Assembly (NCBI GenBank): GCA_902493375.1
Contig: CABUPH010000006.1
Coordinates: forward strand, 1-64,000
From: an uncultured Collinsella sp.
Lineage (GTDB): Bacteria; Actinomycetota; Coriobacteriia; Coriobacteriales; Coriobacteriaceae
Direction: 5' to 3'
DNA length: 64,000 nucleotides
Numbering within the stretch: the first letter of the stretch is position 1; every line of letters starts with the position of its first letter. The notes under the pieces were generated by a model. That model had not been told where the DNA came from. It made no database searches and worked only from the letters and a program-made list of their open reading frames with translations. A program made the translations under genes and the position numbers. Shown here piece after piece: positions 35,964 through 43,499 of the stretch.

Positions 35964-36200
35964 ATGCTAGAGTTGTACCTGCTACACAGCTCTAGCATTT
36001 TTAATGCTCGCGCTTCACAACTGAAGACACTCAAGTCAGTGACAAGGAGGGGTATTTGCCCTTTCTCCTTGCTGACTCGTGTTACCGCGAAGCGCTTGGA
36101 GCTGTGTAGCAACTGTGGGTGGATACTCCTCCTTTTCGTGCTGCACATTCCGCACTTCGGATGAGCCTCCTTCCACGGTTCCCGTCACGCCAATGGAAGG
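35964..36200 (+). ncRNA. Structured leader RNA, copy A
   Basis: Predicted stems: P1 35981-35992 with 36099-36110 (GCTACACAGCTC / GAGCTGTGTAGC, 12 bp); P2 AGCAT...ATGCT near 35994-36007; P3 36010-36016 with 36089-36095; P4 a long bulged hairpin of ACAC, GTCAG and CAAGGAG (36027-36049) with CTCCTTG, CTGAC and GTGT (36065-36082). AACTGTGG (36111-36118) and the last hairpin CCTTCCA / TGGAAGG (36169-36175 with 36194-36200) follow. The last strand is the ribosome binding site of the next gene. A competing hairpin ATGCTAGAG / CTCTAGCAT (35964-35998) plus five T overlaps P1 and looks like a terminator. Same architecture as copy B at 41654. Confidence 0.7.
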
Positions 36201-36209
36201 ATGATTTTT

Positions 36210-36422
36210 ATGGCAAACAAAGCACCAGCACAATGCCCATCTTGCGGAGAGCGCACAGGTTGGAAATGCACAGGTGAATCTAATAAAGGCTTCAGTGTGG
36301 GAAAAGCCGCTGCTGGAGGTCTGCTTTTAGGCCCCATTGGCCTCGTGGGCGGAGCACTTGGCAAGAAGAAAAAGACGTATTACTGCCAGAACTGCGGATT
36401 CCGCGAAGACTACGATGCGTAA
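36210..36422 (+). CDS. Small zinc-ribbon protein with glycine-rich hydrophobic centre
   Basis: 70 residues. Two Cys pairs, CPSCGERTGWKC near the N-terminus and YYCQNCGFRE at the C-terminus, frame a zinc-ribbon; between them lies a glycine-rich hydrophobic stretch (AAAGGLLLGPIGLVGGALG) that could be a membrane-inserting hairpin. Start 36210 is preceded by GGAAGG, which is base-paired in the leader hairpin; ATG at 36201 is less well placed. First cargo gene of the element. Its function is unknown; similar short Zn-ribbon/glycine-zipper proteins are common in Firmicutes and actinobacterial accessory DNA. Confidence 0.65.
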   Translation: MANKAPAQCPSCGERTGWKCTGESNKGFSVGKAAAGGLLLGPIGLVGGALGKKKKTYYCQNCGFREDYDA

Positions 36423-36434
36423 GGGATGACACCC

Positions 36435-36920
36435 ATGACGGACGAAAACACTGGCACCGAAAGTGAAAGCGCAAAGTTTGCGACGCGCTTTAAAAAGACA
36501 TTGCTGGCTATGCTTGCCGTCTGCCTTCTTTGTGCCCTATACATCACCAGCTGTGCTTGCATATTGAATTCTTTCAACGATTCGTCAAGCCCCTCTTCTT
36601 CTGCCGCCTATGACGAAGACGATGAGGGCTACGATGACGATGATGATTATTCTTCTCACTCCAGCTCATCATCGAGCACATTATTAGATGAGGACGATTG
36701 GGTTGATACGGATGACGGCAAAACGTATCTAAAGTCTGACTCGGAAGACGGTGGCACAGACTATATCGACACCGATGGGGAGTACGCCATTCATAAAAAT
36801 GCTGATGGAACTGGAGCAATTGCTGACGGCAATGGCAACAAAGCCGTGGATAACGATGGAGACGGAAAGCTCGATTCCTATTCAACCGATAATGGAAAAA
36901 CTTGGAGCAGTCTCGAATGA
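36435..36920 (+). CDS. Acidic Ser/Asp-rich anchored protein with calcium-loop-like motif
   Basis: Basic N-terminus, one hydrophobic helix (TLLAMLAVCLLCALYITSCAC) that could be an anchor or a lipoprotein signal with several Cys, then a highly acidic Ser/Asp linker and a C-terminal part with NADGTGAIADGNG and DNDGDGKLDSYS. The latter has the spacing of an EF-hand/dockerin calcium loop. About 161 residues from ATG 36435. It follows the zinc-ribbon gene after 12 bases, so they are co-translated. No known function. Confidence 0.65.
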   Translation: MTDENTGTESESAKFATRFKKTLLAMLAVCLLCALYITSCACILNSFNDSSSPSSSAAYDEDDEGYDDDDDYSSHSSSSSSTLLDEDDWVDTDDGKTYLKSDSEDGGTDYIDTDGEYAIHKNADGTGAIADGNGNKAVDNDGDGKLDSYSTDNGKTWSSLE

Positions 36921-36976
36921 CACGGCAATATCTATCACTCGGCTAGATATGCGCTGATTATCAGGCGTATCAGCCA
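36918..36976 (+). other. Internal relic of the element's left end
   Basis: CACGGCAATATCTATC then, after a short gap, GCTGATTATCAGGCGTAT; the same two blocks (one base change in the first) occur in the same order at 35776-35823 at the real left end. The relic directly follows the stop codon of the acidic protein gene. Confidence 0.7.
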
Positions 36977-37273
36977 ACCAAACACAGCGTTTACCAAGTG
37001 TCGGAGGAAGAAAAGCCCAATGAGCCAAAAGAACCGCCCGATTGCTGTTACGGCAGAACTCGTCCCGTCTCTGATTTCCACTGCAATCAACGATTGCGCC
37101 CCCTCAGCCTATCAGCCGCTTTACGCAACAAGCCCGACCATCTGACGAAGCGTTCACAATCAATCTTGAAAATGGCACTGCCACGATGAGCGATGCCAGC
37201 ATTCTGGCTTTTGTTTGCGGCAAACCACAAACAGAGCCTTCAGCAACATCTTCACGTTTTCTTGGAGGAACAA
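36977..37273 (+). pseudogene. Possible frame-broken small gene remnant
   Basis: From an ATG at 37020 a frame reads MSQKNRPIAVTAELVPSLIS... to a stop near 37146; a coherent-looking continuation (EAFTINLENGTATMSDASIL) is found in the next frame after it. This could be one small gene with a frameshift, or chance. No homologue is recognised. Otherwise the stretch holds only the lipoprotein's upstream region. Confidence 0.25.
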
Positions 37274-38176
37274 ATGCGCAAACAAGCATTGCTCATCCCG
37301 TTGTTGGCTTCATGCATCTTGCTGAGCGGCTGCGCCAGTCAGGGGACAAAACTCGACCAGCAGATTACCTCAATCGGAAAAATTACCGCCGACTCTTGGG
37401 ACGAGCTTCAGTCTCTTAATAACCAATATAAAGAGCTTGATGCTAACGGGAAGCAGGATGTTAAACACTATAAAGACTTGGAAAGCGCCCTCGCAGAATG
37501 CTCGAAGCTCAGAACCGACCAGCAATTTAGCAAAGATTTGAAAAAGTCGATCCGTTGGCGGCAAAAACAAAAGGACGATACGGATCATGCTGTTTTAGTC
37601 GATGCTGAGCTAGCAAAGCTAGAAAAATACCGTTCCGCAGACTTCTCCAATGACAAAGTTAAAAACTCTTGCACCAAGTATTTGGAAGGACTCGATACCC
37701 AAAAAGCCGCCCTCGGCGAAGCCTTTAAATCAGACGAGCAAATCGAATGGCAAAAGGGCTTGGTTCTTCGTTACGAAGCGCTCAACGAGCTTTATGAGGA
37801 GATAGGATTCCTTGCCACGGACGATGACTTTGTCTCTAATTACATCGCAGGACTAGACAAACAGAAGAAGCTGCTAACAGCTCTCGAAGCCATTGAGGCC
37901 GATATCGACAGCCAGACCGACCGAATCGCCAACGAGGTAACATGGACTGACTATTCTGCCAGCTTCGAGGTCGACAACAACACCGACTATCAATTTGATT
38001 CGGCTTGGGAATGCTCGCTAAAAAATGAGTCGGGCACCGTGACTGAAAATTCATCATGCCAAGTCGATAACGTTAAGCCTCATTCTAGATATACGGTGAC
38101 GTTCTACTTCTCCAATCCCGATAGCGGTTATGGCGGATTCGAATGGAATAACTACTACACGGATATTGTCTATTAA
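37274..38176 (+). CDS. Putative lipoprotein, cargo of the element
   Basis: Signal peptide RKQALLIPLLASCILLSGC with lipobox LSGC, then about 200 residues of charged helices (coiled-coil type) and a C-terminal beta-rich domain (EVTWTDYSASFEVDNNTDYQ, GYGGFEWNNYYTD) that may be an immunoglobulin- or FxLYD-like fold. ATG 37274 follows GGAGG. 300 residues, extracellular and membrane-tethered. Function unknown. GC content is visibly lower than in the flanking chromosome. Confidence 0.7.
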   Translation: MRKQALLIPLLASCILLSGCASQGTKLDQQITSIGKITADSWDELQSLNNQYKELDANGKQDVKHYKDLESALAECSKLRTDQQFSKDLKKSIRWRQKQKDDTDHAVLVDAELAKLEKYRSADFSNDKVKNSCTKYLEGLDTQKAALGEAFKSDEQIEWQKGLVLRYEALNELYEEIGFLATDDDFVSNYIAGLDKQKKLLTALEAIEADIDSQTDRIANEVTWTDYSASFEVDNNTDYQFDSAWECSLKNESGTVTENSSCQVDNVKPHSRYTVTFYFSNPDSGYGGFEWNNYYTDIVY

Positions 38177-38213
38177 GGCTATCTTTCAATAACCATTAAT
38201 TAATAGAGCGACT

Positions 38214-39020
38214 ATGGAACCATTGAATTGCAAGCTCATCGACCTCTGTGCCGATGAAGGAAACCCTGAAGGGCGCAAATTAGCCCATGAAACCCTAGCC
38301 CGTCTCTGCGTTGCTATTGAGCGAACCGCAGAGACCAACCAATCCAAAGGAAAAGTCGATCAACCCAACGACAGCGCACCAAGCACGTGCATCAAAATCC
38401 GTTCTGAAGCACGCCGCATCTCACGGCACCTCAAGGCTCGCAAGAGATCCATCATAGCCTTCGCCGTATTGTTCGCATTACTTATCGCCAGCACGGCTAT
38501 TGGAGTCCATTCATATAGCGAGCAGGTTGAGAGCTACAACGCACTTTCCGCTAAGTACGATTCTCTTTCAGATGACTATGATGATGCGTTCGACAAGGCA
38601 GCTCTTTTGCAAGATAACAACAACAAGCTGCGGAGCCGCATCGAAAAGATACAGAACGAAAAAGCAGATTTAAGTCGAGAGCTTACGCTTTATAAAGACC
38701 AGCAGGCAACTATCGACGATGAGAAAGCGAAGCTCGAAGAACTCCACTCCCAGTTTGATGCTCTTCAAAGCGAGCGCGATGAACTCCAAAAACAGGTTGA
38801 TGCGAAGAAACTGGAGCAAGAGCGCGCCCAACGGGAGGCTGAACAAAACCGCATCCAAAGTGAAGCTCAGGCCACGCAGGGCCAAACCGTGTACTGGGTC
38901 TCGGGCGGCAGCGTCTACCACACCACGCCAAACTGCCCAACGCTGAAACGCTCATCTGGAATTCACAGCGGAAGCATCTCCGCAAGCAGTAAAAGCCGCT
39001 GTTGCAAGGTCTGCGGATAA
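38214..39020 (+). CDS. Membrane protein with coiled coil and C-terminal Cys-rich domain
   Basis: 268 residues. Cytoplasmic N-terminus about 80 residues, one TM helix (SIIAFAVLFALLIASTAIGV), a long coiled coil (LQDNNNKLRSRIEKIQNEKADLS, QSERDELQKQVDAKK, in part), and a C-terminal domain with the pattern VYWVSGGSVYHTTPNCPTL...SRCCKVCG. Domains of this kind (Y-x-Tyr/His-x4-C...CxxC) occur at the end of various Gram-positive surface proteins and may bind a metal. It follows the lipoprotein gene after 37 bases; the two may form an envelope pair. Confidence 0.7.
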   Translation: MEPLNCKLIDLCADEGNPEGRKLAHETLARLCVAIERTAETNQSKGKVDQPNDSAPSTCIKIRSEARRISRHLKARKRSIIAFAVLFALLIASTAIGVHSYSEQVESYNALSAKYDSLSDDYDDAFDKAALLQDNNNKLRSRIEKIQNEKADLSRELTLYKDQQATIDDEKAKLEELHSQFDALQSERDELQKQVDAKKLEQERAQREAEQNRIQSEAQATQGQTVYWVSGGSVYHTTPNCPTLKRSSGIHSGSISASSKSRCCKVCG

Positions 39021-39145
39021 CAGTGGAATAGCTGCATAATGATAATTAAACTTGGAGGAGGGTGCATGATGCCCTTCCTCCAAGTCATTCTCCATGGCCT
39101 CTACGGCACATTCTATTGCCTTTCAGTTTTAGACCAAAACAAGAG

Positions 39146-40135
39146 CTATGCAGCCCTGGAACGTTTCCTATAGTCTTGCCAGTTGGGCAACAAAACATAT
39201 TTCCTAAGGAGATAGCGAACCTGTTCCATATCCCAACCCTTTGTTGGCACTTGTTTTTCGAAGAGTTTGACCAGCGATGCCACTGTTTTCAGGTTGAAGC
39301 TATATCTAGCAGAATCAACCTCTTCAAGAGAATAATGAAACGGCGGCCTCTCCGCTCCTTCTTTAAGTCCGAACGAGGTGCACGATTCAATCCTATTTAT
39401 TGAACCATAGTCCGACAATACCCAAGGGCTTTTCTCAGCAAGGGAACTCTCCCACGTTGCCTTAAATCGCCCAAGTACATACTCAGACATATCAGACCAC
39501 TCGCCGCGTTTTATTACATCCGCAAGAGATTTATATCTATGTTTGCGAACATACTCGATGCGATACGAATCAAAAGACTCTCGATACTCTTCGCCATAGT
39601 AAGCAGGATGGTCTCCCCAATATACGATCACCTCCTTTCTCACTTCAACCCAATCTATCTTTGCAGCGCGGTCGACAATAAGACTCCTTCTTTTGCCACT
39701 CAGCTTGGATGTCAGCTCTTGAAATAGGTCATCGTCTATCTTCTTGTCTTTTTTTGCATAATAAAGGCAATCCCCATACAGTCCAAAATATTTTGAAAGC
39801 TCGCCATTGGTCAGTCTTGCTGTCTGCCACTGTCCATTTGCTATATGGTACATATTTCGCGTGAATTCCCGAACGAACAGCGAATCGAATAGGATGGCGA
39901 ACTCTTCCTCGATTTCCGATTTTCTCCCGTTCGTCTTTCTCCCGTCAATCCTCTCCAACGGCGTTTTGTAAACCTCATTTACAACGAACAATCGATTGGT
40001 CGGCCTCTCATAGCGGCAATACAGTTCCCAATGCTTCAGTTGCAGTTGCTTCGACTTGCCCGTTTTTTGCTTCTCGTGAAATAGCTCACACATTTCCTTG
40101 TAGCTGTACTCTCCAACTTTTAGTTCTAAATCCAA
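39146..40135 (-). CDS. Hypothetical protein of the mobile element
   Basis: 329 residues, no signal peptide or TM. The N-terminal 75 residues (KVGEYSYKEMCELFHEKQKTGKSKQLQLKHWE, VNEVYKTPLERIDGRK, in part) resemble a domain often seen in proteins of Gram-positive plasmids and phages, perhaps a DNA-binding module; the rest is helical and not recognised. Start is TTG at 40135 with AGGAGG upstream. It is leftward, opposite to the cargo genes. A replication or regulatory role is possible but not shown. Confidence 0.6.
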   Translation of the reverse strand: MDLELKVGEYSYKEMCELFHEKQKTGKSKQLQLKHWELYCRYERPTNRLFVVNEVYKTPLERIDGRKTNGRKSEIEEEFAILFDSLFVREFTRNMYHIANGQWQTARLTNGELSKYFGLYGDCLYYAKKDKKIDDDLFQELTSKLSGKRRSLIVDRAAKIDWVEVRKEVIVYWGDHPAYYGEEYRESFDSYRIEYVRKHRYKSLADVIKRGEWSDMSEYVLGRFKATWESSLAEKSPWVLSDYGSINRIESCTSFGLKEGAERPPFHYSLEEVDSARYSFNLKTVASLVKLFEKQVPTKGWDMEQVRYLLRKYVLLPNWQDYRKRSRAA

Positions 40136-40553
40136 ATGAACCTCCTATCAATCCAACTGAACTACCTTCCTGCACGAATTTAATTTGTCACTATATTTTT
40201 TTATTAACTTATAGATGCTCGATTTCATCTCGCATAATTTGTCACCAATCAACTACCATATATAATTAAATATTTATTTAGGGACTTGAAAGGTGACAAA
40301 TATAATCATTTGCTACGTCTCGAAGAGATGTAGCAAACTATAAGTAATGCGAGATTGATATTGTTAAACATGCAGGTAGATACGTTAGTAAGTAGCGGAT
40401 ACAAACTCACCTCCCTGAATTAAGATTACCAACTCCGCTATTTAGGTACAGTGAAAGTATCCCCTAGCATGTAACGGCTATACGCCAAACCATCAATATC
40501 AATTCCCTATTTCGCGATATAGTTTTGAGCTATCGAGTTTATATATTTGATTT
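40136..40553. other. AT-rich intergenic stretch
   Basis: About 70% AT, no gene seen. One hairpin, GCTACGTCTC / GAGATGTAGC (about 40313-40335), with a three-base loop. It probably holds the promoter of the unknown leftward gene and the 3' end of the resolvase transcript. Confidence 0.5.
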
Positions 40554-41129
40554 TTATTTACCACGACATACATTTTTGTTGCCAGCTTCTCTATATAGAG
40601 TGCTCCTGCTGATACCAGTCTTTTCACATATCTCTTTAACCGACTTCGTGCTGTCGTTTTCAAATAGATAGAGAGCCATGTTGAGAGCGTCTTCATCAAC
40701 ATTAGGTCTGCCGAACTTCACACCTTGCTTCATAGCAGCCTCCCTGCCCTCGGCAGCATTCTCAAGGATGATCTGCCTCTGGAACTCAGCAATGGCTGAC
40801 AGCATATGAAATATCAGCTTGCCTGCTGGAGTGGTCGTATCGATAGCCTCTTTCTTGCTATGAACCTCGACATGCATCTGTTCGAAGGTCTCCATGAGGT
40901 CAATCAGGTCTTTAGTGCTCCTGCCAAGTCGAGACAGCTCAGTGATATAGACTTCATCGCCCTCGCGCAGACGGGAGAGCATATCTTTCAAAGCGGGACG
41001 ATTAGCGTTCTTGCCCGAAGCCTTGTCGATAAATATCTGGTTATCCTTTAAGCCAAGCTCGTGCGCATATTCAAGCTGCCTTGCCTCGTTCTGCTCCTTG
41101 GTCGAGCAGCGAGCATAGAGGAACTTCAT
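40554..41129 (-). CDS. Serine recombinase (resolvase/invertase family)
   Basis: 191 residues, the short resolvase/invertase type. N-terminal catalytic domain with LYARCSTKEQ (catalytic Ser9 and Arg7), ITELSRLGRSTKDLI and the E-helix dimer segment (LIFHMLSAIAEFQRQIILENAAEGREAA, in part); C-terminal HTH KSVKEICEKTGISRSTLYR. It may resolve dimers of the excised element or invert a segment. An inverted-repeat cluster of res type lies directly upstream. Confidence 0.9.
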   Translation of the reverse strand: MKFLYARCSTKEQNEARQLEYAHELGLKDNQIFIDKASGKNANRPALKDMLSRLREGDEVYITELSRLGRSTKDLIDLMETFEQMHVEVHSKKEAIDTTTPAGKLIFHMLSAIAEFQRQIILENAAEGREAAMKQGVKFGRPNVDEDALNMALYLFENDSTKSVKEICEKTGISRSTLYREAGNKNVCRGK

Positions 41130-41148
41130 CGCGCGCCTCCAATTGTAG

Positions 41149-41286
41149 TATGTCTCAAAAGTCCTATTAGTATTTTATATTGGGACATACACTTTTGGAA
41201 TATCTTTTAGGACACTATTTGATTCAAAAGACTCATTTGGGGAGTGGTATTTCTCATGTCTCAAATGTTATGAATTTTGGGATACA
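41149..41286. promoter_or_regulatory. Candidate res site upstream of the resolvase
   Basis: Two inverted-repeat sites: TATGTCTCAA (41149-41158) with TTGGGACATA (41180-41189), and TGTCTCAAA with TTTTGGGATACA (41257-41286, 30 bp). Further TTTTGG/CAAAAG half-sites lie between. Spacing and position fit a resolvase binding region with the promoter inside. Confidence 0.5.
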
Positions 41287-41653
41287 CCATAACGCGGCTT
41301 AACTTTCTTGCGCACTCCCAGCTTGCGGAAGATGCGTTACCTCGTAAGCCCCTGCCCCAGTCTGTTTTGGCGCATACGGGGTGTTTTACACTTTGGCCTC
41401 AACTTCTACTTGGCAGACCCCATCTATGTAGTTGATATCAACATGACTGAAAGAAGAAATTCCACCGACCGTCTACCTTCACTGCAAATAGCGCATTACC
41501 AAGGCATGATTGCCAATGCTATCGAGAAGACCGCCAGACGCTATAAATGCATTATCTATAGGCACTCTTTATAGCTGTCAATAATTGGCGAATAGCATTG
41601 CCGTTTCCCCTTTTACTCAAAATGATCTGCCATGCCCTTGATACAATCTCATC
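41287..41653. other. Intergenic stretch without a convincing gene
   Basis: A frame at 41308-41574 has an ATG but no ribosome binding site, atypical composition and no recognised family; not called. Nothing else seen before leader B. Confidence 0.5.
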
Positions 41654-41876
41654 TACCACACCGCAACATCCATATATTTGGATGGAGCTTCACAATGGCA
41701 TAGCTGCTGCTTTGCGTATGCAAACAGGCGAATTGGAGGGCACCCGCCTTTCAAGGTCTGTTCGCATATGCATGTGAAGCCTTGCGGTGTGGTAACTGTG
41801 GTAGGTGTCCTCCACATCGCTTAATTGCAATGATGTGCTTCTCCCCTTCCACGGTTGTCGGGATACCTTTGGAAGG
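41654..41876 (+). ncRNA. Structured leader RNA, copy B
   Basis: Stems in the same order as copy A but with different sequence: P1 TACCACACCGCAA (41654-41666) with TTGCGGTGTGGTA (41782-41794), 13 bp perfect; P2 CATCC / GGATG (41667-41684); P3 GCTTCAC / GTGAAGC (41687-41693, 41774-41780); P4 TGCGTATGC, ACAG, TTGGAGG (41713-41739) with CCTTTCAA, CTGT, GCATATGCA (41747-41772). Then AACTGTGG (41794-41801), a hairpin ACATC / GATGT, and the closing CCTTCCA (41845-41851) with TGGAAGG (41870-41876), which is the RBS of the secreted-protein gene. Confidence 0.7.
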
Positions 41877-41883
41877 AGAGCGG

Positions 41884-43146
41884 ATGAAGAAGCCAACGAA
41901 CAAACAACTAGCCCTCTTAGTTACGATTGCCCTCGTATTGGTTTGCGCGATTGCTTTAGTGCCTAGCCTTGCCGCAGAACCGAATTCGAGTGCAACACTC
42001 AACATTTTCCACACCCATAAATGGAAGAAAGCGACCTGCACCAAACCTAAGACCTGCAAGGAATGCGGAGCAACCGAGGGCAATCCGCTGGGTCACAAAC
42101 TCGAGGACTGGAAAGACGATGGATTCGACTCCACGTTCTCCGAAAGGGTCTATGTCAAAACATGTTCTCGCTGCGAGAAAACAATTGAGAAAAAGACAGA
42201 GAAGGTTACCTCGTTTCTGGACAACGAAAAGCTGACCATATGCCCAGACACCTACTCGAAGGTTTTCGAAAAAAGACTTCGAGAGCTTAACGACAGCGAT
42301 TTTACAGTGCACGAAGAATACGACTACAAACTGACTGTCTATTCAATTAACGACTCAAATGACGAGATGGCGGGGCAGCTCTCTTTTTCACTGAAGGACG
42401 AGAACCTCGCCCCAACCCTTCTCTATTCTGAACCTCTCAACTACGGCATCGTTGTCATGCTCGACAACAACCAAAGTAGCTATGACAAAAAGATGGCACG
42501 CTTCCTTGTGGCGATGATTGAGGCATGCGACCCGTCACTTGACTGGGATTCGGTCGGTGAAATCGTCAAAGAAATCGATGAGCAGGGCGCGGCAAGCAGG
42601 AACGGCTTCACCTACAGCAGGACAAAAAACGGTGGGTATACCCTTCTGCAAGCATCCATTATCACGACCGTAGCCGCACCCACGGAAACCAAAACGCCGC
42701 TTGACCATGACACCGTTAATAAAGACCTTGACCAAGTACGAGAGCGGTTGAAATATATCGGGCAGACCACTCAATACGTTAAAAAGGCAATTCCAAGCGC
42801 GAAAGAGGATGGGGTCGATTTGCGCGAGAAGGTCACCTTCCTCGGGATTGATGGAGAATTTCTATACGATGTCAATAAAGATACTGGAAAAGTAATTAAC
42901 CTCTTTTTCAAATGGTCTTTAAGCGACTACGCCTCCGATAGAGATTACATCGTCAACACCCTCGCATCCTATTTCGGCAACGATTACAAGACCAAAGACA
43001 TATCCCAATACAACAAAGGCAACGACATGTACAGCTACGATTGGTGGGAAACCACCGATGAGAACTGGAGCGTCTACCTTGTCTTGACAGACGAAGACAC
43101 CGAGAACGAGGGCGGCAGCATTCAATTCACTCAATTAGAGAACTAG
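41884..43146 (+). CDS. Secreted or anchored protein with N-terminal Cys/His motif
   Basis: 420 residues. Signal peptide or anchor (LALLVTIALVLVCAIALVPSLAAE), then a small Cys/His module HTHKWKKATCTKPKTCKECG with GHKLEDW, as seen near the start of several Gram-positive secreted proteins, then paired cysteines (KTCSRCEK). The remaining 330 residues are not recognised and look like a mixed alpha/beta extracellular domain. ATG 41884 follows GGAAGGAGAG, which is base-paired in the leader. It has its own terminator. Unknown function; the Cys/His start is shared in spirit with the zinc-ribbon cargo gene. Confidence 0.65.
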   Translation: MKKPTNKQLALLVTIALVLVCAIALVPSLAAEPNSSATLNIFHTHKWKKATCTKPKTCKECGATEGNPLGHKLEDWKDDGFDSTFSERVYVKTCSRCEKTIEKKTEKVTSFLDNEKLTICPDTYSKVFEKRLRELNDSDFTVHEEYDYKLTVYSINDSNDEMAGQLSFSLKDENLAPTLLYSEPLNYGIVVMLDNNQSSYDKKMARFLVAMIEACDPSLDWDSVGEIVKEIDEQGAASRNGFTYSRTKNGGYTLLQASIITTVAAPTETKTPLDHDTVNKDLDQVRERLKYIGQTTQYVKKAIPSAKEDGVDLREKVTFLGIDGEFLYDVNKDTGKVINLFFKWSLSDYASDRDYIVNTLASYFGNDYKTKDISQYNKGNDMYSYDWWETTDENWSVYLVLTDEDTENEGGSIQFTQLEN

Positions 43147-43177
43147 ACTCTCCCCTTCGCCCAATTAAAGAAATAGC

Positions 43178-43219
43178 GGCTGCGCAGTGCCCCAAGCATT
43201 GACGCTGCGCAGCCTTTTG
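43178..43219 (+). terminator. Terminator after the secreted-protein gene
   Basis: GGCTGCGCAG (43178-43187) with CTGCGCAGCC (43204-43213) followed by TTTT. Confidence 0.85.
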
Positions 43220-43470
43220 TATTCATGCGACCTATAAAGTCGTTGAAACTATTAGGACTCAATCAAACTGCGATTTCAATTGATGTCCGCTCAGCCTATA
43301 GCAAAGATGCACGCTGAGGGCGAAATTTGGGCTTGGGATTACGCCGATGGACACTTACTCCAATCCCAGCCTCAACGGGGCAAATAGGCCTCATTTCCTT
43401 TGATTTAACCCAATAAACGAACCCTTTTACCATGGCATAGACAACCCCATAGCTACAATCATGTTGTCGT
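43220..43470. other. Upstream region of the integrase
   Basis: No excisionase gene is visible here, although elements with this integrase type usually have one. Composition is AT-richer than the chromosome. The integrase promoter must lie here. Confidence 0.5.
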
Positions 43471-43498
43471 GCTTGAGTCTCTGAAAGGAGATTCAAGC
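43471..43498 (+). promoter_or_regulatory. Hairpin sequestering the integrase ribosome binding site
   Basis: GCTTGAGTCTC pairs with GAGATTCAAGC over 11 bp (one G-U) around TGAAAG; the right strand overlaps the AAGGAG Shine-Dalgarno two to eight bases before the integrase ATG at 43500. Confidence 0.65.
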
Positions 43499-43499
43499 T

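Noticed and set aside
40499..40702. Small minus-strand frame overlapping the end of the resolvase gene
   Set aside because: Out-of-frame shadow of the resolvase coding sequence and AT-rich spacer.
41308..41574. 88-codon frame in the mobile element
   Set aside because: No ribosome binding site, no recognised family, and composition like the surrounding spacer.
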